From NCBI GenBank assembly GCA_029776255.1, contig JAKOTN010000159.1:124001-188000 (forward strand): a stretch of DNA of 64,000 bases, in the 5' to 3' direction. The notes beneath the pieces are model-generated. The model was given only the letters and a program-made list of their open reading frames with translations, did no database searches and was not told the DNA's origin. Position 1 is the first letter of the stretch, and each line of letters opens with the position of its first letter. The position numbers and the translations under genes are program-made. The stretch is from Pseudomonadota bacterium (GTDB taxonomy: Bacteria > Pseudomonadota > Gammaproteobacteria > Burkholderiales > Rhodocyclaceae). Shown piece by piece: positions 54,672 through 63,376 of this stretch.

Positions 54672-54900
54672 ACGACCGCCGGCCGCGCCCCACACGGCTG
54701 AAAAACCGCTCCCGACACCGCCACGCCCTTCGCGCGGAGTGGCTTGTCGCCCGCTGCGATCTGTCGTCTAATTCAATATCGCTAGACGCGACATATTCTC
54801 TAGTCACTGCATCTCCGCGTTTTTCGGCAGACGCAGAAAAACACCGTGAGCGGGCGCAAGCCGACTTAATCAACCCATTATTTGTCGAGGAGTTATCATT

Positions 54901-55368
54901 ATGAAAATTGCTTCTTTTTCAGCCGTTGCCGCTGTACTTCTAATTTCAGGTTGTGCATCCGTGGAAATGTCTCCGAAGGCAGATTCCGATAAAGCAAAGG
55001 AGTTCAACCCGCCAAATCAAGGCACCGCCGGCGTCTACATTTATCGCGACAGCTTCATCGGAAAAGCACTCAAGAAAGACATATGGATTGATAAGAAATG
55101 TGTTGGCGAGAGTGCGCCAGATGTATTTTTCTATACTGAAGTTGAAGGCGGGAAGTTTCACAAGGTCGACACTGAGTCAGAGTTTTCTCCAAACACATTA
55201 GAATTGATGTTCGAAGCCGGGAAAAACTATTTCATTCGGCAGTTTATTAAAATTGGCGTAATTGTTGGTGGCGCGGGTCTCGAGCAAGTTACTGAAGAAC
55301 AAGGGAAAAAAGATGTCGTTAAACTGGAAATGGCGAAGCCTGGTAAATGTAGCGCATCGCCACAATAG
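54901..55368 (+). CDS. DUF2846 lipoprotein
   Basis: A 155-residue lipoprotein with signal peptide ending LLISGC (Cys18), followed by a domain with AGVYIYRDSFIGKALKKDIW and KNYFIRQF, typical of DUF2846 proteins, a family of unknown function. The ATG at 54901 follows GAGGAG at nine bases. Its base composition is clearly lower in GC than the mutL-miaA genes to the left, with Lys- and Asn-rich coding, which suggests horizontal gain. It is not close to any partner gene. Confidence 0.82.
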   Translation: MKIASFSAVAAVLLISGCASVEMSPKADSDKAKEFNPPNQGTAGVYIYRDSFIGKALKKDIWIDKKCVGESAPDVFFYTEVEGGKFHKVDTESEFSPNTLELMFEAGKNYFIRQFIKIGVIVGGAGLEQVTEEQGKKDVVKLEMAKPGKCSASPQ

Positions 55369-55544
55369 ATGCGATTCACGGGCACCTCGAATAACCCCAT
55401 ATCTACAGTAAATCCTAGCGCGCGGCGATGGCCGCGACTGGATTCGGTTCAATTTCTCCGACAACGCACCGACTTTTCTGGCGGCGTTGTCCCCTTTTTG
55501 CTTTGAACCGCCTCGGGCACCGGCGATTCGGCCCCTTTCAGGCG

Positions 55545-56009
55545 TCAGAAGGCCTTGATTCCAGCCGCTTCAAGTGTCGCAGACCGCCAAGGGGCGTCGA
55601 GGATCTGTCCGCCGCGTGCGATGACGCCCTTTTCGGGCAACTGCGCCGAGATGCTGTCGAATCGGGCTTTCGATCCCGCGCCACCGATCCGGCTTTCGAA
55701 GGTCCACACCGTGGTACGGTTCGGGATATTCGCCACGTTCGCGAGTCCACAGACGCGCTTGTCGCTCATGCGGTCGAGCAACGGGGATTCCATTTGCTCA
55801 TCGGACAGGTTGCACAGTCGCTTCAGAACCGGAATTCGCGCCATCGTCTCGGTCGGGCGCGGTACCACCCGACCAAGCTCGACCTCCAACCCCACAAAGT
55901 CGATTTGCGACTCGATCTCGACCAGCGGGTCGCCGAGGGAGTCGATCTTCTTGCGGTGGTGTTCGTCAGCAAATAGGCCGGCCTTGGCGGCGCTACGCGA
56001 TTTCATCAT
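55545..56009 (-). pseudogene. IS5-family transposase relic (N-terminal part)
   Basis: 154 codons read like the start of an IS5-type transposase: KAGLFADEHHRKKIDSLGDP, PTETMARIPVLKRLCNLSDE, TTVWTFESRIGGAG and ARGGQILDA, the last covering the first catalytic Asp. After that the sequence departs (PWRSATLEAAG) and stops, so the catalytic core is missing. Internal residues are also eroded compared with intact members. I could not define terminal inverted repeats. It marks an old insertion between the DUF2846 and DUF1444 genes. Confidence 0.75.
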
Positions 56010-56202
56010 TTCAAGATGCAGCGGAATTCAGGACGTTGTGATTTTGCCAATGGCAGGCGAACCGAGGTTTTTCGAGACTCCCTTTAATTCATCGAACCGC
56101 CGGATAGGTGACCCGTTCGTCCGGTGGTATGGGAGGGAGGGGCCGCGAGGCTTCTTTCTATCCCGATTAGAGTTCGCATGAATCGCCCTTTAGGACACTC
56201 CA

Positions 56203-57096
56203 ATGAAAAAAGTAGCCGCGATCTTCTGTATCTTCGTTTCATCGCTATCTTTTGCCTCTCAAATGTTGGAGAGCGATTTCACCCAGTACTTTACAAATCG
56301 CGCGTCTGAGGTGTTGAAAGATGTTCAATTTCGGGTTTTGCGCCCGCTCCAAGTGAATTCCAAGGATGTGAACGGGTACGAGCTAACAATCTTCCTAGAC
56401 AATGCGTATGCGCAGTACAGGTCTGTTCCAGACAACCTACGCTCCATAGTCGATAGCCACATTCAGTCAATTAGATCGCAGCGTGATCTACTAGGCGCAA
56501 AAACTGCGAAATCAATATTTGGCGTCGTCAAGCCCGCTGACTATCTCATCACCGTGAGACGACAACTGACCCAAGCGGGATTGGGCGACAAAGAACTGCC
56601 TCTTGTATTCGAACGAGTTAACGACGAACTGTACGTCTTCTATGTCTTCGACAGCGACAATGGCATACGTATGATCACTAAGAAGGACTTGGCAGAGATC
56701 AAGGTCGCTGAGACAACGATTCGCTCAATTGCAACCCAGAACCTCAGCACATACTTTGACAAGAAAGGGGTAACAATTCGCCCGTTGGACAAGATTGGGA
56801 ACGCGAAGGTGTACTTGGTGTCTCTCGACGAGAACTACGAAGCATCAATACTTCTTCTGAGTAAGTACTGGAACAAACAAACATTTGACGTTCGGGGACA
56901 GCTAGTGGCGTTCGTTCCAGCTCGAAACATGGTTCTCGTAACTGGCGCGGGGGATTCAGAAGGAATGCGCATTGCCGGGTATCTGGCAAGCAGTGCCTTC
57001 AAGGAAGCCGGATACGCGATTAGTCCCAAGGGATTCGTTAATGAAGCCGGTAGTTGGAAGGTATACAAGCCCTCTCAAGAAACACATTCCAACTAA
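56203..57096 (+). CDS. Secreted DUF1444 (YtpQ-like) protein
   Basis: A 297-residue protein with a signal peptide (KKVAAIFCIFVSSLSFA) and a DUF1444-like body: ELTIFLDNAYAQYRSVPDNL, ADYLITVRRQL, LPLVFERVNDELYVFYVFD. The family includes Bacillus YtpQ and has no established function; the export signal is unusual since many members are cytoplasmic. The gene is AT-richer than the chromosome around it and lies in the same low-GC patch as the DUF2846 gene and the transposase relic, so transfer is likely. Confidence 0.78.
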   Translation: MKKVAAIFCIFVSSLSFASQMLESDFTQYFTNRASEVLKDVQFRVLRPLQVNSKDVNGYELTIFLDNAYAQYRSVPDNLRSIVDSHIQSIRSQRDLLGAKTAKSIFGVVKPADYLITVRRQLTQAGLGDKELPLVFERVNDELYVFYVFDSDNGIRMITKKDLAEIKVAETTIRSIATQNLSTYFDKKGVTIRPLDKIGNAKVYLVSLDENYEASILLLSKYWNKQTFDVRGQLVAFVPARNMVLVTGAGDSEGMRIAGYLASSAFKEAGYAISPKGFVNEAGSWKVYKPSQETHSN

Positions 57097-57208
57097 TTGA
57101 AGCGAAACAGAGAAACCAAAAGGGTCGGAGACATGTGGAAAAGACGGTGGCGCGGAAACGGGAAATGTCTTTGACCCTTTGGCCGAGTGCGGGTGGAGCG
57201 TGTCCGCC

Positions 57209-57397
57209 TCACGAAAAGATGGAGTTTCCTTTTAACCGTGAGCGGCTTGGGCATTCAGCGGTCGCGGGGTTCGGCGCGAGGAAATTTTTATTTCCCCTTT
57301 TTCGGTGGGAAAGCACACCACGCTTGTCCAGCGAGCGCCATCGCCTGCGCCGATCTGGCGGCTCGTCGCCGACGACGAGCACCGACAATCCGCTCAT
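57209..57397 (-). pseudogene. Stub of a LytR-type response regulator
   Basis: The frame starting ATG 57397 overlaps the stop of the upstream kinase (ATGA), as expected for a two-component pair, and begins LSVLVVGDEPPDRRRR, the first strand and acidic pocket of a receiver, where one Asp has become Gly. After about 25 residues similarity ends and a stop follows at codon 63. The rest of the regulator is gone, replaced by the DUF1444-side sequence. Confidence 0.65.
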
Positions 57398-58488
57398 ACC
57401 GGCGTCCAGGGCAAATCGATTGCCGCGCGGTAGCGGCCGGGACTAATAGGGCCGGCGGAGAATCGCCCCTCCTCGCCAAAGCGGGTACGCAAGCGTTCCG
57501 CGACATTTTTGAGTCCGATTCCCATTCCTGGCGGTCGCGAGCCTCCAGTATCTGGGGACGGCATGTCGTTCTCCACCCATAGATGTAGCCGATTCCCATC
57601 GCGGTGCGCATGCAGGACGATCCTTACCTGTCCACGTAGCGCACCCACGCCATGTTTGATGGCGTTCTCGATCAACGGTTGCAAAATCAGGCTCGGCACC
57701 CGCGCGCCGCGTACATCCTCGGCCATATCGATGCTGAAATCCAGGCGGTCGGAGAAGCGTTCGCGCTCGATTGCCAGATACTCTTCCTGCAACGAAAGTT
57801 CATCCGCCAAGGGCACATCGTGCATCGGATCGAGCGACAACGTGGTACGTAAGAACGTGGACAGCGACAACACCATGTGCTTGGCGTGCATCGCCGAGCC
57901 TTCCTCGATCAGTCCGGTAATGGAGTTCAGGGTATTGAACAGGAAGTGCGGGTTTACCTGATAGCGTAGCGCGCGCATCTGCGCCGTCAGCGCTTCTTCG
58001 CGCACGGTCGCCAGGCGTCGCGCACGATCGCTGAGTTCGAAGCCGAAAACCAAGGTAATGAGCAGGCATGACCAAGCGAAGAACAGCGATGCGCCATGGG
58101 CCGTGTCGTAACCGAACTCTTTCCAGTCCAGGACAGAGGGTTGCGGCCAACGATAAACGCTATCGACCACATGGCCGAAGATCGCCCAGACCGGCGCCGC
58201 CAGAAGAGAGAGAACGAAAGACGCGCCAATCAGCAAAGGGAGCGAATTTTCGGATGAGTGCGCCGCAATCGACCGTTCATACACGCGGAACAGCAATGCC
58301 GAAATGCCCGTGGTCACTAGGGGGCACGACGCATAGAGCAACAGTTTTCCCGTGCCGGATTCAATTGGACCCGTGCCCGCCAGACCCCACAGCAGGCCCA
58401 AGAATATAAACACACCGCTCCAATAGATCAGGCTGAAGCGGGTGGTGGCCTGACGAATACCGCAAATGTCGGATGATTGCTTTGTCAC
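57394..58488 (-). CDS. LytS/YehU-type sensor histidine kinase
   Basis: A 364-residue kinase with four to five membrane helices in residues about 15-150, then the His_kinase (LytS-type) domain: RYQVNPHFLFNTLNSITGLI with the phosphorylated His, and the ATPase part PSLILQPLIENAIKHGVG and GMGIGLKNVAERL. Betaproteobacterial AlgZ/YehU-like kinases work with a LytTR regulator; here the downstream regulator is truncated, so this kinase seems orphaned. The start is a GTG at 58488 with GGGAGG four bases before it; a TTG six codons upstream is possible. Confidence 0.88.
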   Translation of the reverse strand: MTKQSSDICGIRQATTRFSLIYWSGVFIFLGLLWGLAGTGPIESGTGKLLLYASCPLVTTGISALLFRVYERSIAAHSSENSLPLLIGASFVLSLLAAPVWAIFGHVVDSVYRWPQPSVLDWKEFGYDTAHGASLFFAWSCLLITLVFGFELSDRARRLATVREEALTAQMRALRYQVNPHFLFNTLNSITGLIEEGSAMHAKHMVLSLSTFLRTTLSLDPMHDVPLADELSLQEEYLAIERERFSDRLDFSIDMAEDVRGARVPSLILQPLIENAIKHGVGALRGQVRIVLHAHRDGNRLHLWVENDMPSPDTGGSRPPGMGIGLKNVAERLRTRFGEEGRFSAGPISPGRYRAAIDLPWTPV

Positions 58489-58592
58489 CGAGCCTCCCGG
58501 ACGCAAATCGGCTTCATGCGTGGCGCCATCCCCATGGCGAAGTGGAAAATTGGAAAAGCGAAAAAACGCATACGGTCTGGGACGATGCGGAA

Positions 58593-59387
58593 TCAGCCGT
58601 GCAGGCGATCCAGACGCAAGCGTTGCCGGTCATCGAAAAGACGACGCGCCGCCAGCCCGACCGCGACGGCGGTGCCGAAACCGGTGCCGCCGGCGATCAG
58701 AAACATCACCAGAATCTGGTAATTCACCGCCTCGACCGGCGGCGTGCCGGCAAGAATCTGGCCGGTCATCATCCCCGGCAGGCTGACGATGCCGGCGGCC
58801 GACATGGCGTTGATGATCGGAATCAGCCCCACCCGGATCGCGTCGCGGCGACTGTCGGCGATTGCTTGTCGCCAATCCTGCCCCAGCGCCAGACGGGTTT
58901 CGATCGCCGCGCGCCGTGTCGTCACCTCCTGCGCCAGCCGGTCCATCCCCAGCGCGATGCCATTCATGGTGTTGCCGAGAACCATGCCAAGCAAGGGAAT
59001 GGCGTATTGCGGCGCGTACCACGGCGTGGCGTCGATCACCAGTAGCAAGGCCAGTAACGTGACGACGAACGAGGAGACGAACATCGACAGGGTGCCGACG
59101 CCGAAGCCCCAGGCGCCGCGCAGTCGCCGCTTTTGCCGGACCATTACCTCGCGCCCGGCCACCGCCAGCATCGTTGCCGCCATCAGCGCCACCCAAGGCA
59201 GGCTGGCGTTCGCGAACAACACCTTGAGCACCAGGCCGATCAACAATAACTGGATCGTGCTGCGTGCCGCCGAAACCAGCAGTTGCTTTTCCACGCCCAA
59301 TCGCATGCGCAGCGACAGGCCGGCCAACGCCAGTATCAGCAGCGCCGCCACGGCAAGATCCCAAGGCGTCAGCGCAACGACATTCAT
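58593..59387 (-). CDS. fetB: ABC exporter permease FetB (UPF0014)
   Basis: A 264-residue membrane protein with about seven helices, matching FetB: ARSTIQLLLIGLVLKVLF, PLLGMVLGNTMNGIALGMDR and IVSLPGMMTGQILAGTPP. FetAB of E. coli exports iron or mitigates its toxicity; the metal here is inferred. It overlaps fetA by four bases and the pair stands alone between the LytS kinase and a hypothetical gene. Confidence 0.9.
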   Translation of the reverse strand: MNVVALTPWDLAVAALLILALAGLSLRMRLGVEKQLLVSAARSTIQLLLIGLVLKVLFANASLPWVALMAATMLAVAGREVMVRQKRRLRGAWGFGVGTLSMFVSSFVVTLLALLLVIDATPWYAPQYAIPLLGMVLGNTMNGIALGMDRLAQEVTTRRAAIETRLALGQDWRQAIADSRRDAIRVGLIPIINAMSAAGIVSLPGMMTGQILAGTPPVEAVNYQILVMFLIAGGTGFGTAVAVGLAARRLFDDRQRLRLDRLHG

Positions 59388-59980
59388 CCCCGTATTTCCG
59401 TCAACTTTCCGTCGTCAAGAACAAAACGTCGCGTGGCGACGCGCGCCGCCTGTTGTTCGTCGTGACTGACCCATAACACGGCCGCTTGCCGGGTCCGGCG
59501 ATACTCCGCCAGCAACGCCTCAACGCGCCGGCTGCTCTCGTCGTCGAGATTGCCGGTCGGTTCGTCGAGCAACAGCACCGCCGGGCGTCGCATCAGCGCG
59601 CGGAGCAAGGCCAGACGCTGCCGTTCGCCGGTTGAACAGCGCGCGACCGACCAGCTCATCGCCGCCGCCGTCAAACCCAGCCGCTCCAACCAAGCGGCGT
59701 CGACACCGTCAATGAAATGGTCGCCGATGGTGTCGAACCACCACTGGCTTTCGGCCATCACCAACATCACCGCCGCTCGCCATTCGGGTGCCGGCATCGC
59801 CGAACAGGCGCGGCCGTCGAAGAAGATTTCGCCATCGTGCGGGTCAAGATCAGAAATCGCCCGCAACAACAGTGACTTGCCGCTTCCGGAAGCGCCAAGG
59901 ACACAGATGCACTCGCCGGCTGCGACGTTCAAGGACAGCGGCCCGACGTGTCGTGCGACGAGTTGCTCAAGACGGAACAT
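59384..59980 (-). CDS. fetA: ABC exporter ATPase FetA
   Basis: A 198-residue ABC ATPase with Walker A LGASGSGKSLLLRAI, a divergent signature CSTGERQRLALLRAL (Cys-Ser-Thr-Gly in place of Leu-Ser-Gly-Gly), Walker B VLLLDEPTGNLD and switch His in LWVSHDEQQ. The short length and altered signature are usual for FetA. It is translationally coupled to fetB by a four-base overlap. Confidence 0.9.
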   Translation of the reverse strand: MFRLEQLVARHVGPLSLNVAAGECICVLGASGSGKSLLLRAISDLDPHDGEIFFDGRACSAMPAPEWRAAVMLVMAESQWWFDTIGDHFIDGVDAAWLERLGLTAAAMSWSVARCSTGERQRLALLRALMRRPAVLLLDEPTGNLDDESSRRVEALLAEYRRTRQAAVLWVSHDEQQAARVATRRFVLDDGKLTEIRG

Positions 59981-60301
59981 GCGTGCCCTGGCCCTTTCCC
60001 TTGCCTGGCGACAAGCCGGCGACCGTTAATGCAAGAACGCCATCTTAACATTGGCGGACGAATGACCACCCGTGCGGCGTCGTGGTTCAAGCACAACGGC
60101 AAACTCGCGGAAAACGCCGGAAATCGAACGCAAATCGGCTTACACTGATTCAAGAAACCGTCGCCAACAGCCGTCTACCAACTTAGGAATACCCCGAACA
60201 GCATTTTCAATCCACGCTTTCCGACGTTTGCCTGCCACCGGTCGGTGCGCCACCGACACACGAACGACGACGCCCCGGGAAAATTCTCCACGGAGAAAAT
60301 C
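59981..60301. other. Divergent intergenic region, no gene seen
   Basis: 321 bases between fetA and the next plus-strand gene. No coding frame, RNA gene or terminator was recognised. The fetAB promoter must lie here, but no convincing pair of boxes was found. Confidence 0.45.
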
Positions 60302-60628
60302 ATGCGCCCAACGCCAACCTCTTTGATTCCATGCCGGGCTCAGACGCTCGAAATCCTGCAATTCATGGGCAAATGCCGACCGTTGATGATGTTGCCAGGC
60401 GACGACGACGGCTTTGGCACGCGCTGGGTGCTCGACGGTCAGCAAGTCCCGCCGGTAATCGCCGAATATCTGATGCATACCGGCGTGATCGCCGACACCG
60501 GCGTCACCGAAGTTGGCACCCGGGCACTGCGCTTGACCGAAATCGGCATGCGAGTACTTGAGAACGGTGTGCGCTGGTGGAACAGCCTCGACTTCGTGCA
60601 ACGCCTGATCGTCAGAATTCGCGGCTAA
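60302..60628 (+). CDS. Hypothetical protein, possible winged-helix fold
   Basis: A 108-residue soluble protein. QTLEILQFMGKCRPLMMLPG at the start and RALRLTEIGMRVLENGVRWW near the end give a helix-turn-helix plus wing impression, but no DNA-binding family can be named. Mixed charge and no signal peptide. The ATG at 60302 has GGAG seven bases upstream; a longer in-frame start lacks this. It is 96 bases before a small exported protein on the same strand. Confidence 0.6.
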   Translation: MRPTPTSLIPCRAQTLEILQFMGKCRPLMMLPGDDDGFGTRWVLDGQQVPPVIAEYLMHTGVIADTGVTEVGTRALRLTEIGMRVLENGVRWWNSLDFVQRLIVRIRG

Positions 60629-60724
60629 AATGCGCCCCCCGCGCCGGAAATTCCTGGCGGGCAGGAGGACTGTCGATCACCGGCCGTTCATCGCCGTTGC
60701 GCAACTATCGGAGAGTTCCGCGAA

Positions 60725-61126
60725 ATGACTGTAACAAAATTGTTTGTTTTGCTTTCCCTGGGCGCCAGTCAAGTCATGGCCGCACCCGCTGCACTCCCGC
60801 CGGAACTGCGCCAGCGATGGGAACGCTTCCAAAACGCATTGCGCGCCGATGATCCGGCGGCGATCGCCGCGCTGGCGAAATTCCCGATTCACTCCAATGA
60901 ATTCGGCGGAAACATCGCCAACCCTAAAACACTCAAGAACAGATACGCGACAATTTTCCCGGCGGCGACAAAAAAATGTCTGACATCCGCCACCTTACAG
61001 CCCCTGAAGGGGCTGATCGGTCACTACGAAGTGTATTGCGACGTGGGCAGCTACCCCATAAGGTTTCTCTTCAATCGCATCGGTTCGCACTACTACTTCA
61101 CTGGAATCGACAACATCAATGAGTAA
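60725..61126 (+). CDS. Small exported protein, unknown function
   Basis: A 133-residue protein with a cleavable signal (KLFVLLSLGASQVMAAPA). The mature part begins LPPELRQRWERFQNALRADD and has KFPIHSNEFGG and a C-terminal IRFLFNRIGSHYYFTGIDN, resembling small periplasmic proteins with an NTF2- or cystatin-like fold; this is an impression only. Two cysteines (KKCLTS, VYCDVG) could form a disulfide. No partner gene is evident. Confidence 0.65.
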   Translation: MTVTKLFVLLSLGASQVMAAPAALPPELRQRWERFQNALRADDPAAIAALAKFPIHSNEFGGNIANPKTLKNRYATIFPAATKKCLTSATLQPLKGLIGHYEVYCDVGSYPIRFLFNRIGSHYYFTGIDNINE

Positions 61127-61302
61127 GGCGCTAGTCAATCCATCGCCGCGCACAGCAGAGACTCAACGATTGAAGCGATAGACCGACCACGCAACGTCGC
61201 CGACCGGCTGCGTTGCGCAACATCCAGCCTTCTGCCGGCCGGCAGACGGCAATTGTCCCTCAGACGCGAAAAGAGACTGACGGAACAACAATGCCGAATG
61301 TC

Positions 61303-61797
61303 TTATTGCCCTCCGGCGACAAACGATATTTTTGTCGGATGGCCGGGAGTGCCGGGCTGAATACGTCGGCTCAGCCACGCCCCGTTGATTTCCGCGGCGA
61401 TCTGATACGTCCCTGGCGACAAGCGCAAGTACAACAAAGGACCTTCGCTGACACCTGAATAAATACCCCGTTCGCGGTCCGGAACCATCTGCGCGACTGA
61501 AAATGGAATGGTGGCAAGGTAACTGCCCGACCTGTCGCTGAACACGATGTGTACGTTGTAGTCCGATGCCATTTTACGCATCGCATCCCGTGCCTCGTCG
61601 CCGATACCGCCACTCATCCACTGGATCTGCTCGTCGGAACCACTACTACGGTTACGACTCGCGGGATCGGCCGCTTCATCGGCCAAAAGTGTGACCGCGG
61701 GTAGGGCGACAAACAGGACGATCAATCCACTTCGCAGTATCGGAAAGACGACGTGCCAACCGCCTCGCGCGACCAACGCCGACACATGGTTGTTCAT
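61303..61797 (-). CDS. Exported protein, unknown function
   Basis: A 164-residue protein with an N-terminal hydrophobic segment after a basic stretch (RSGLIVLFVALPAVTLLA), then ARDAMRKMASDYNVHIVFSD and a C-terminal beta-rich LYLRLSPGTYQIAAEING, which recalls carboxypeptidase-regulatory-like or transthyretin-like domains. The ATG at 61797 follows AAGGAA at proper spacing. It converges on the preceding exported protein gene. Function unknown. Confidence 0.65.
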   Translation of the reverse strand: MNNHVSALVARGGWHVVFPILRSGLIVLFVALPAVTLLADEAADPASRNRSSGSDEQIQWMSGGIGDEARDAMRKMASDYNVHIVFSDRSGSYLATIPFSVAQMVPDRERGIYSGVSEGPLLYLRLSPGTYQIAAEINGAWLSRRIQPGTPGHPTKISFVAGGQ

Positions 61798-61961
61798 GTT
61801 TTTTCCTTTCAGATCATTGTGCGTTTGTAGCAAACGCCCTTACCAAGGCCACGCCCTGGCGGCGTGTAGCCGCCCCGCCTGCGTCCTAGTGTGCAAAAAC
61901 GCGGCTGCACGCGAGTCGCCCCGTCACTGCCCGCGGTTTGCTAAACGCACACCGGCGAACA

Positions 61962-62186
61962 TCACTTCGATTTGTTGATTTCGTGACCGATGATGCCGCC
62001 GACGGCAGCGCCACCAACGGTTCCTCCGGCGCTACCACCCGTCAGAATCGCCCCTCCGACAGCGCCAACTCCTGCGCCAACGGCCGTGTTCTTGCCTTGC
62101 GTCGACATCCCGCCACACCCACTCAAAGCAAACGATAGGGCGATAATAAGGGGAGCAACCCACTCTTTTTTAACGGCTTTCATCAT
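61962..62186 (-). CDS. Glycine-zipper lipoprotein (OsmB-like)
   Basis: A 74-residue lipoprotein with signal ending FALSGC followed by a Gly/Ala-rich segment with repeated GxxxG (GAGVGAVGGAILTGGSAGG), ending EINKSK. Glycine-zipper domains of this sort associate with or span the outer membrane; OsmB of E. coli is induced by osmotic and stationary stress. Two adjacent ATG codons (62186 and 62183) follow GAGGAGG; the second has better spacing. Confidence 0.78.
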   Translation of the reverse strand: MMKAVKKEWVAPLIIALSFALSGCGGMSTQGKNTAVGAGVGAVGGAILTGGSAGGTVGGAAVGGIIGHEINKSK

Positions 62187-62664
62187 GCAGCCTCCTCTTG
62201 ATGATCGAGCGACGATGGTTTTTCGGCCGTGCAAAACGACATCGAAACGGCGTTACGCCATTGCGCCGAGATTGGACGCATGGACGACTTCCAATGCGAA
62301 GCGAATCGGATAGGATCGAATCGACCTAAGCTCATTCGATTGATTTTTCCGTTGTTTCACCGGTCAGCGTCCGATGCTTAGTAGACCGAATCGCAAGGTT
62401 TTTGTTCGTCAAACGAACGCGATAGTCACCGTGACAACATCGCGTCATCGGCGCTCGTCGGAAAACGCCGGAATTCAATGCGTGTAGAAAAAGGACAATT
62501 ACCGTCCCAAGTCATGCCATTAGGAGAAAACCCTAACAAATGGGAGCAAGGCGACAGGGGTCAAGCCCGGAGCCATCCGGCGGTACGCGTGCCAGCCGGC
62601 GACAGTTTTGTCCGCTCGAAAAAAAGGCAATACCGCCGCGAGTCCTGCGGCTACTAGAAACCCA
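62187..62664. other. Intergenic, no gene seen
   Basis: 478 bases between the glycine-zipper gene and phaR. An open frame of 74 codons at 62540-62764 mostly overlaps phaR and has no ribosome site. No RNA gene or repeat recognised; a weak CCGC/GCGG hairpin near 62635-62650 could end phaR transcription. Confidence 0.45.
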
Positions 62665-63243
62665 CTACTTTTCCACTTCTTTTTGCACCTGCTTCGTCGA
62701 ATCGGATGGAAAACCCGGTAGCGGAATCGCCGTGAACAACGAGCGGGCTTGGGTCTTGATCTGATCCTGCATCTGATGAAGCATGTTCCGACTTTGCTCC
62801 ATGTAAGTCGTCATCATCGTCTGCATCGCCGGGCCCTGGAAATTCATGAACTGGGACCACATATCGCTTTGCATCTGGCTGCTGCTTTCGCCGTATAACT
62901 GCTGCGATTGTTCTTGCAGTTTCTTTTGGAATTCGATGAACGACTTGATATTTGTTTCCAGATACTTACCGAGCATGCCTTGCATGGCGTGACCGTAAAA
63001 ACGGATCATTTGCGACAACAGATCGGTGGTGAACAGCGGCATGCCGCCCGCTTCTTCCTCAAGAATGATCTGCAACAGAATGGTGCGGGTGATGTCTTCG
63101 CCGCTTTTGGCGTCAAGAACATTGAAGGACTCGCGGTAGAGCACCAAATCCTTGACGTCGCTCAAGGTGATGTAAGCACTGGTCTTGGTGTCGTAAAGGC
63201 GACGATTTGGATATTTTTTGATCAGTCGCGGCTGCTCGGGCAT
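62665..63243 (-). CDS. phaR: Polyhydroxyalkanoate synthesis repressor PhaR
   Basis: PhaR represses phasin and other PHA genes until PHA granules titrate it away. The 192-residue protein has the DNA-binding N-terminal RLIKKYPNRRLYDTKTSAYI and the second domain TTDLLSQMIRFYGHAMQGM, then a Gln/Met-rich helix typical of granule-binding PhaR. The ATG at 63243 gives the family start; an upstream ATG at 63297 adds 18 unconserved residues. A perfect TATAAT (63320-63315 on this strand) lies between the phaB terminator and the gene, a likely own promoter. Confidence 0.95.
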   Translation of the reverse strand: MPEQPRLIKKYPNRRLYDTKTSAYITLSDVKDLVLYRESFNVLDAKSGEDITRTILLQIILEEEAGGMPLFTTDLLSQMIRFYGHAMQGMLGKYLETNIKSFIEFQKKLQEQSQQLYGESSSQMQSDMWSQFMNFQGPAMQTMMTTYMEQSRNMLHQMQDQIKTQARSLFTAIPLPGFPSDSTKQVQKEVEK

Positions 63244-63328
63244 GACGACCGTTCCTCCATTGACAGGTAACTCGGCGGGCAACTTGCGGCGCCCCATTGG
63301 TGCGGTGCAACACGATTATACTCTAGCT

Positions 63329-63359
63329 CAAAAAAAACAGGCCCCAATAGGGGCCTGTT
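63329..63359 (-). terminator. Rho-independent terminator after phaB
   Basis: On the minus strand ACAGGCCCC pairs with GGGGCCTGT around a four-base loop and is followed by eight T residues (63337-63330). It separates phaB from phaR, 18 bases after the phaB stop. Confidence 0.9.
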
Positions 63360-63376
63360 CGCGACAAAAGTCGAAC

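Noticed and set aside
56010-56202. Right end of an intact insertion sequence next to the transposase relic
   Set aside because: I could not find terminal inverted repeats or a target duplication, and the transposase lacks most of its catalytic domain.
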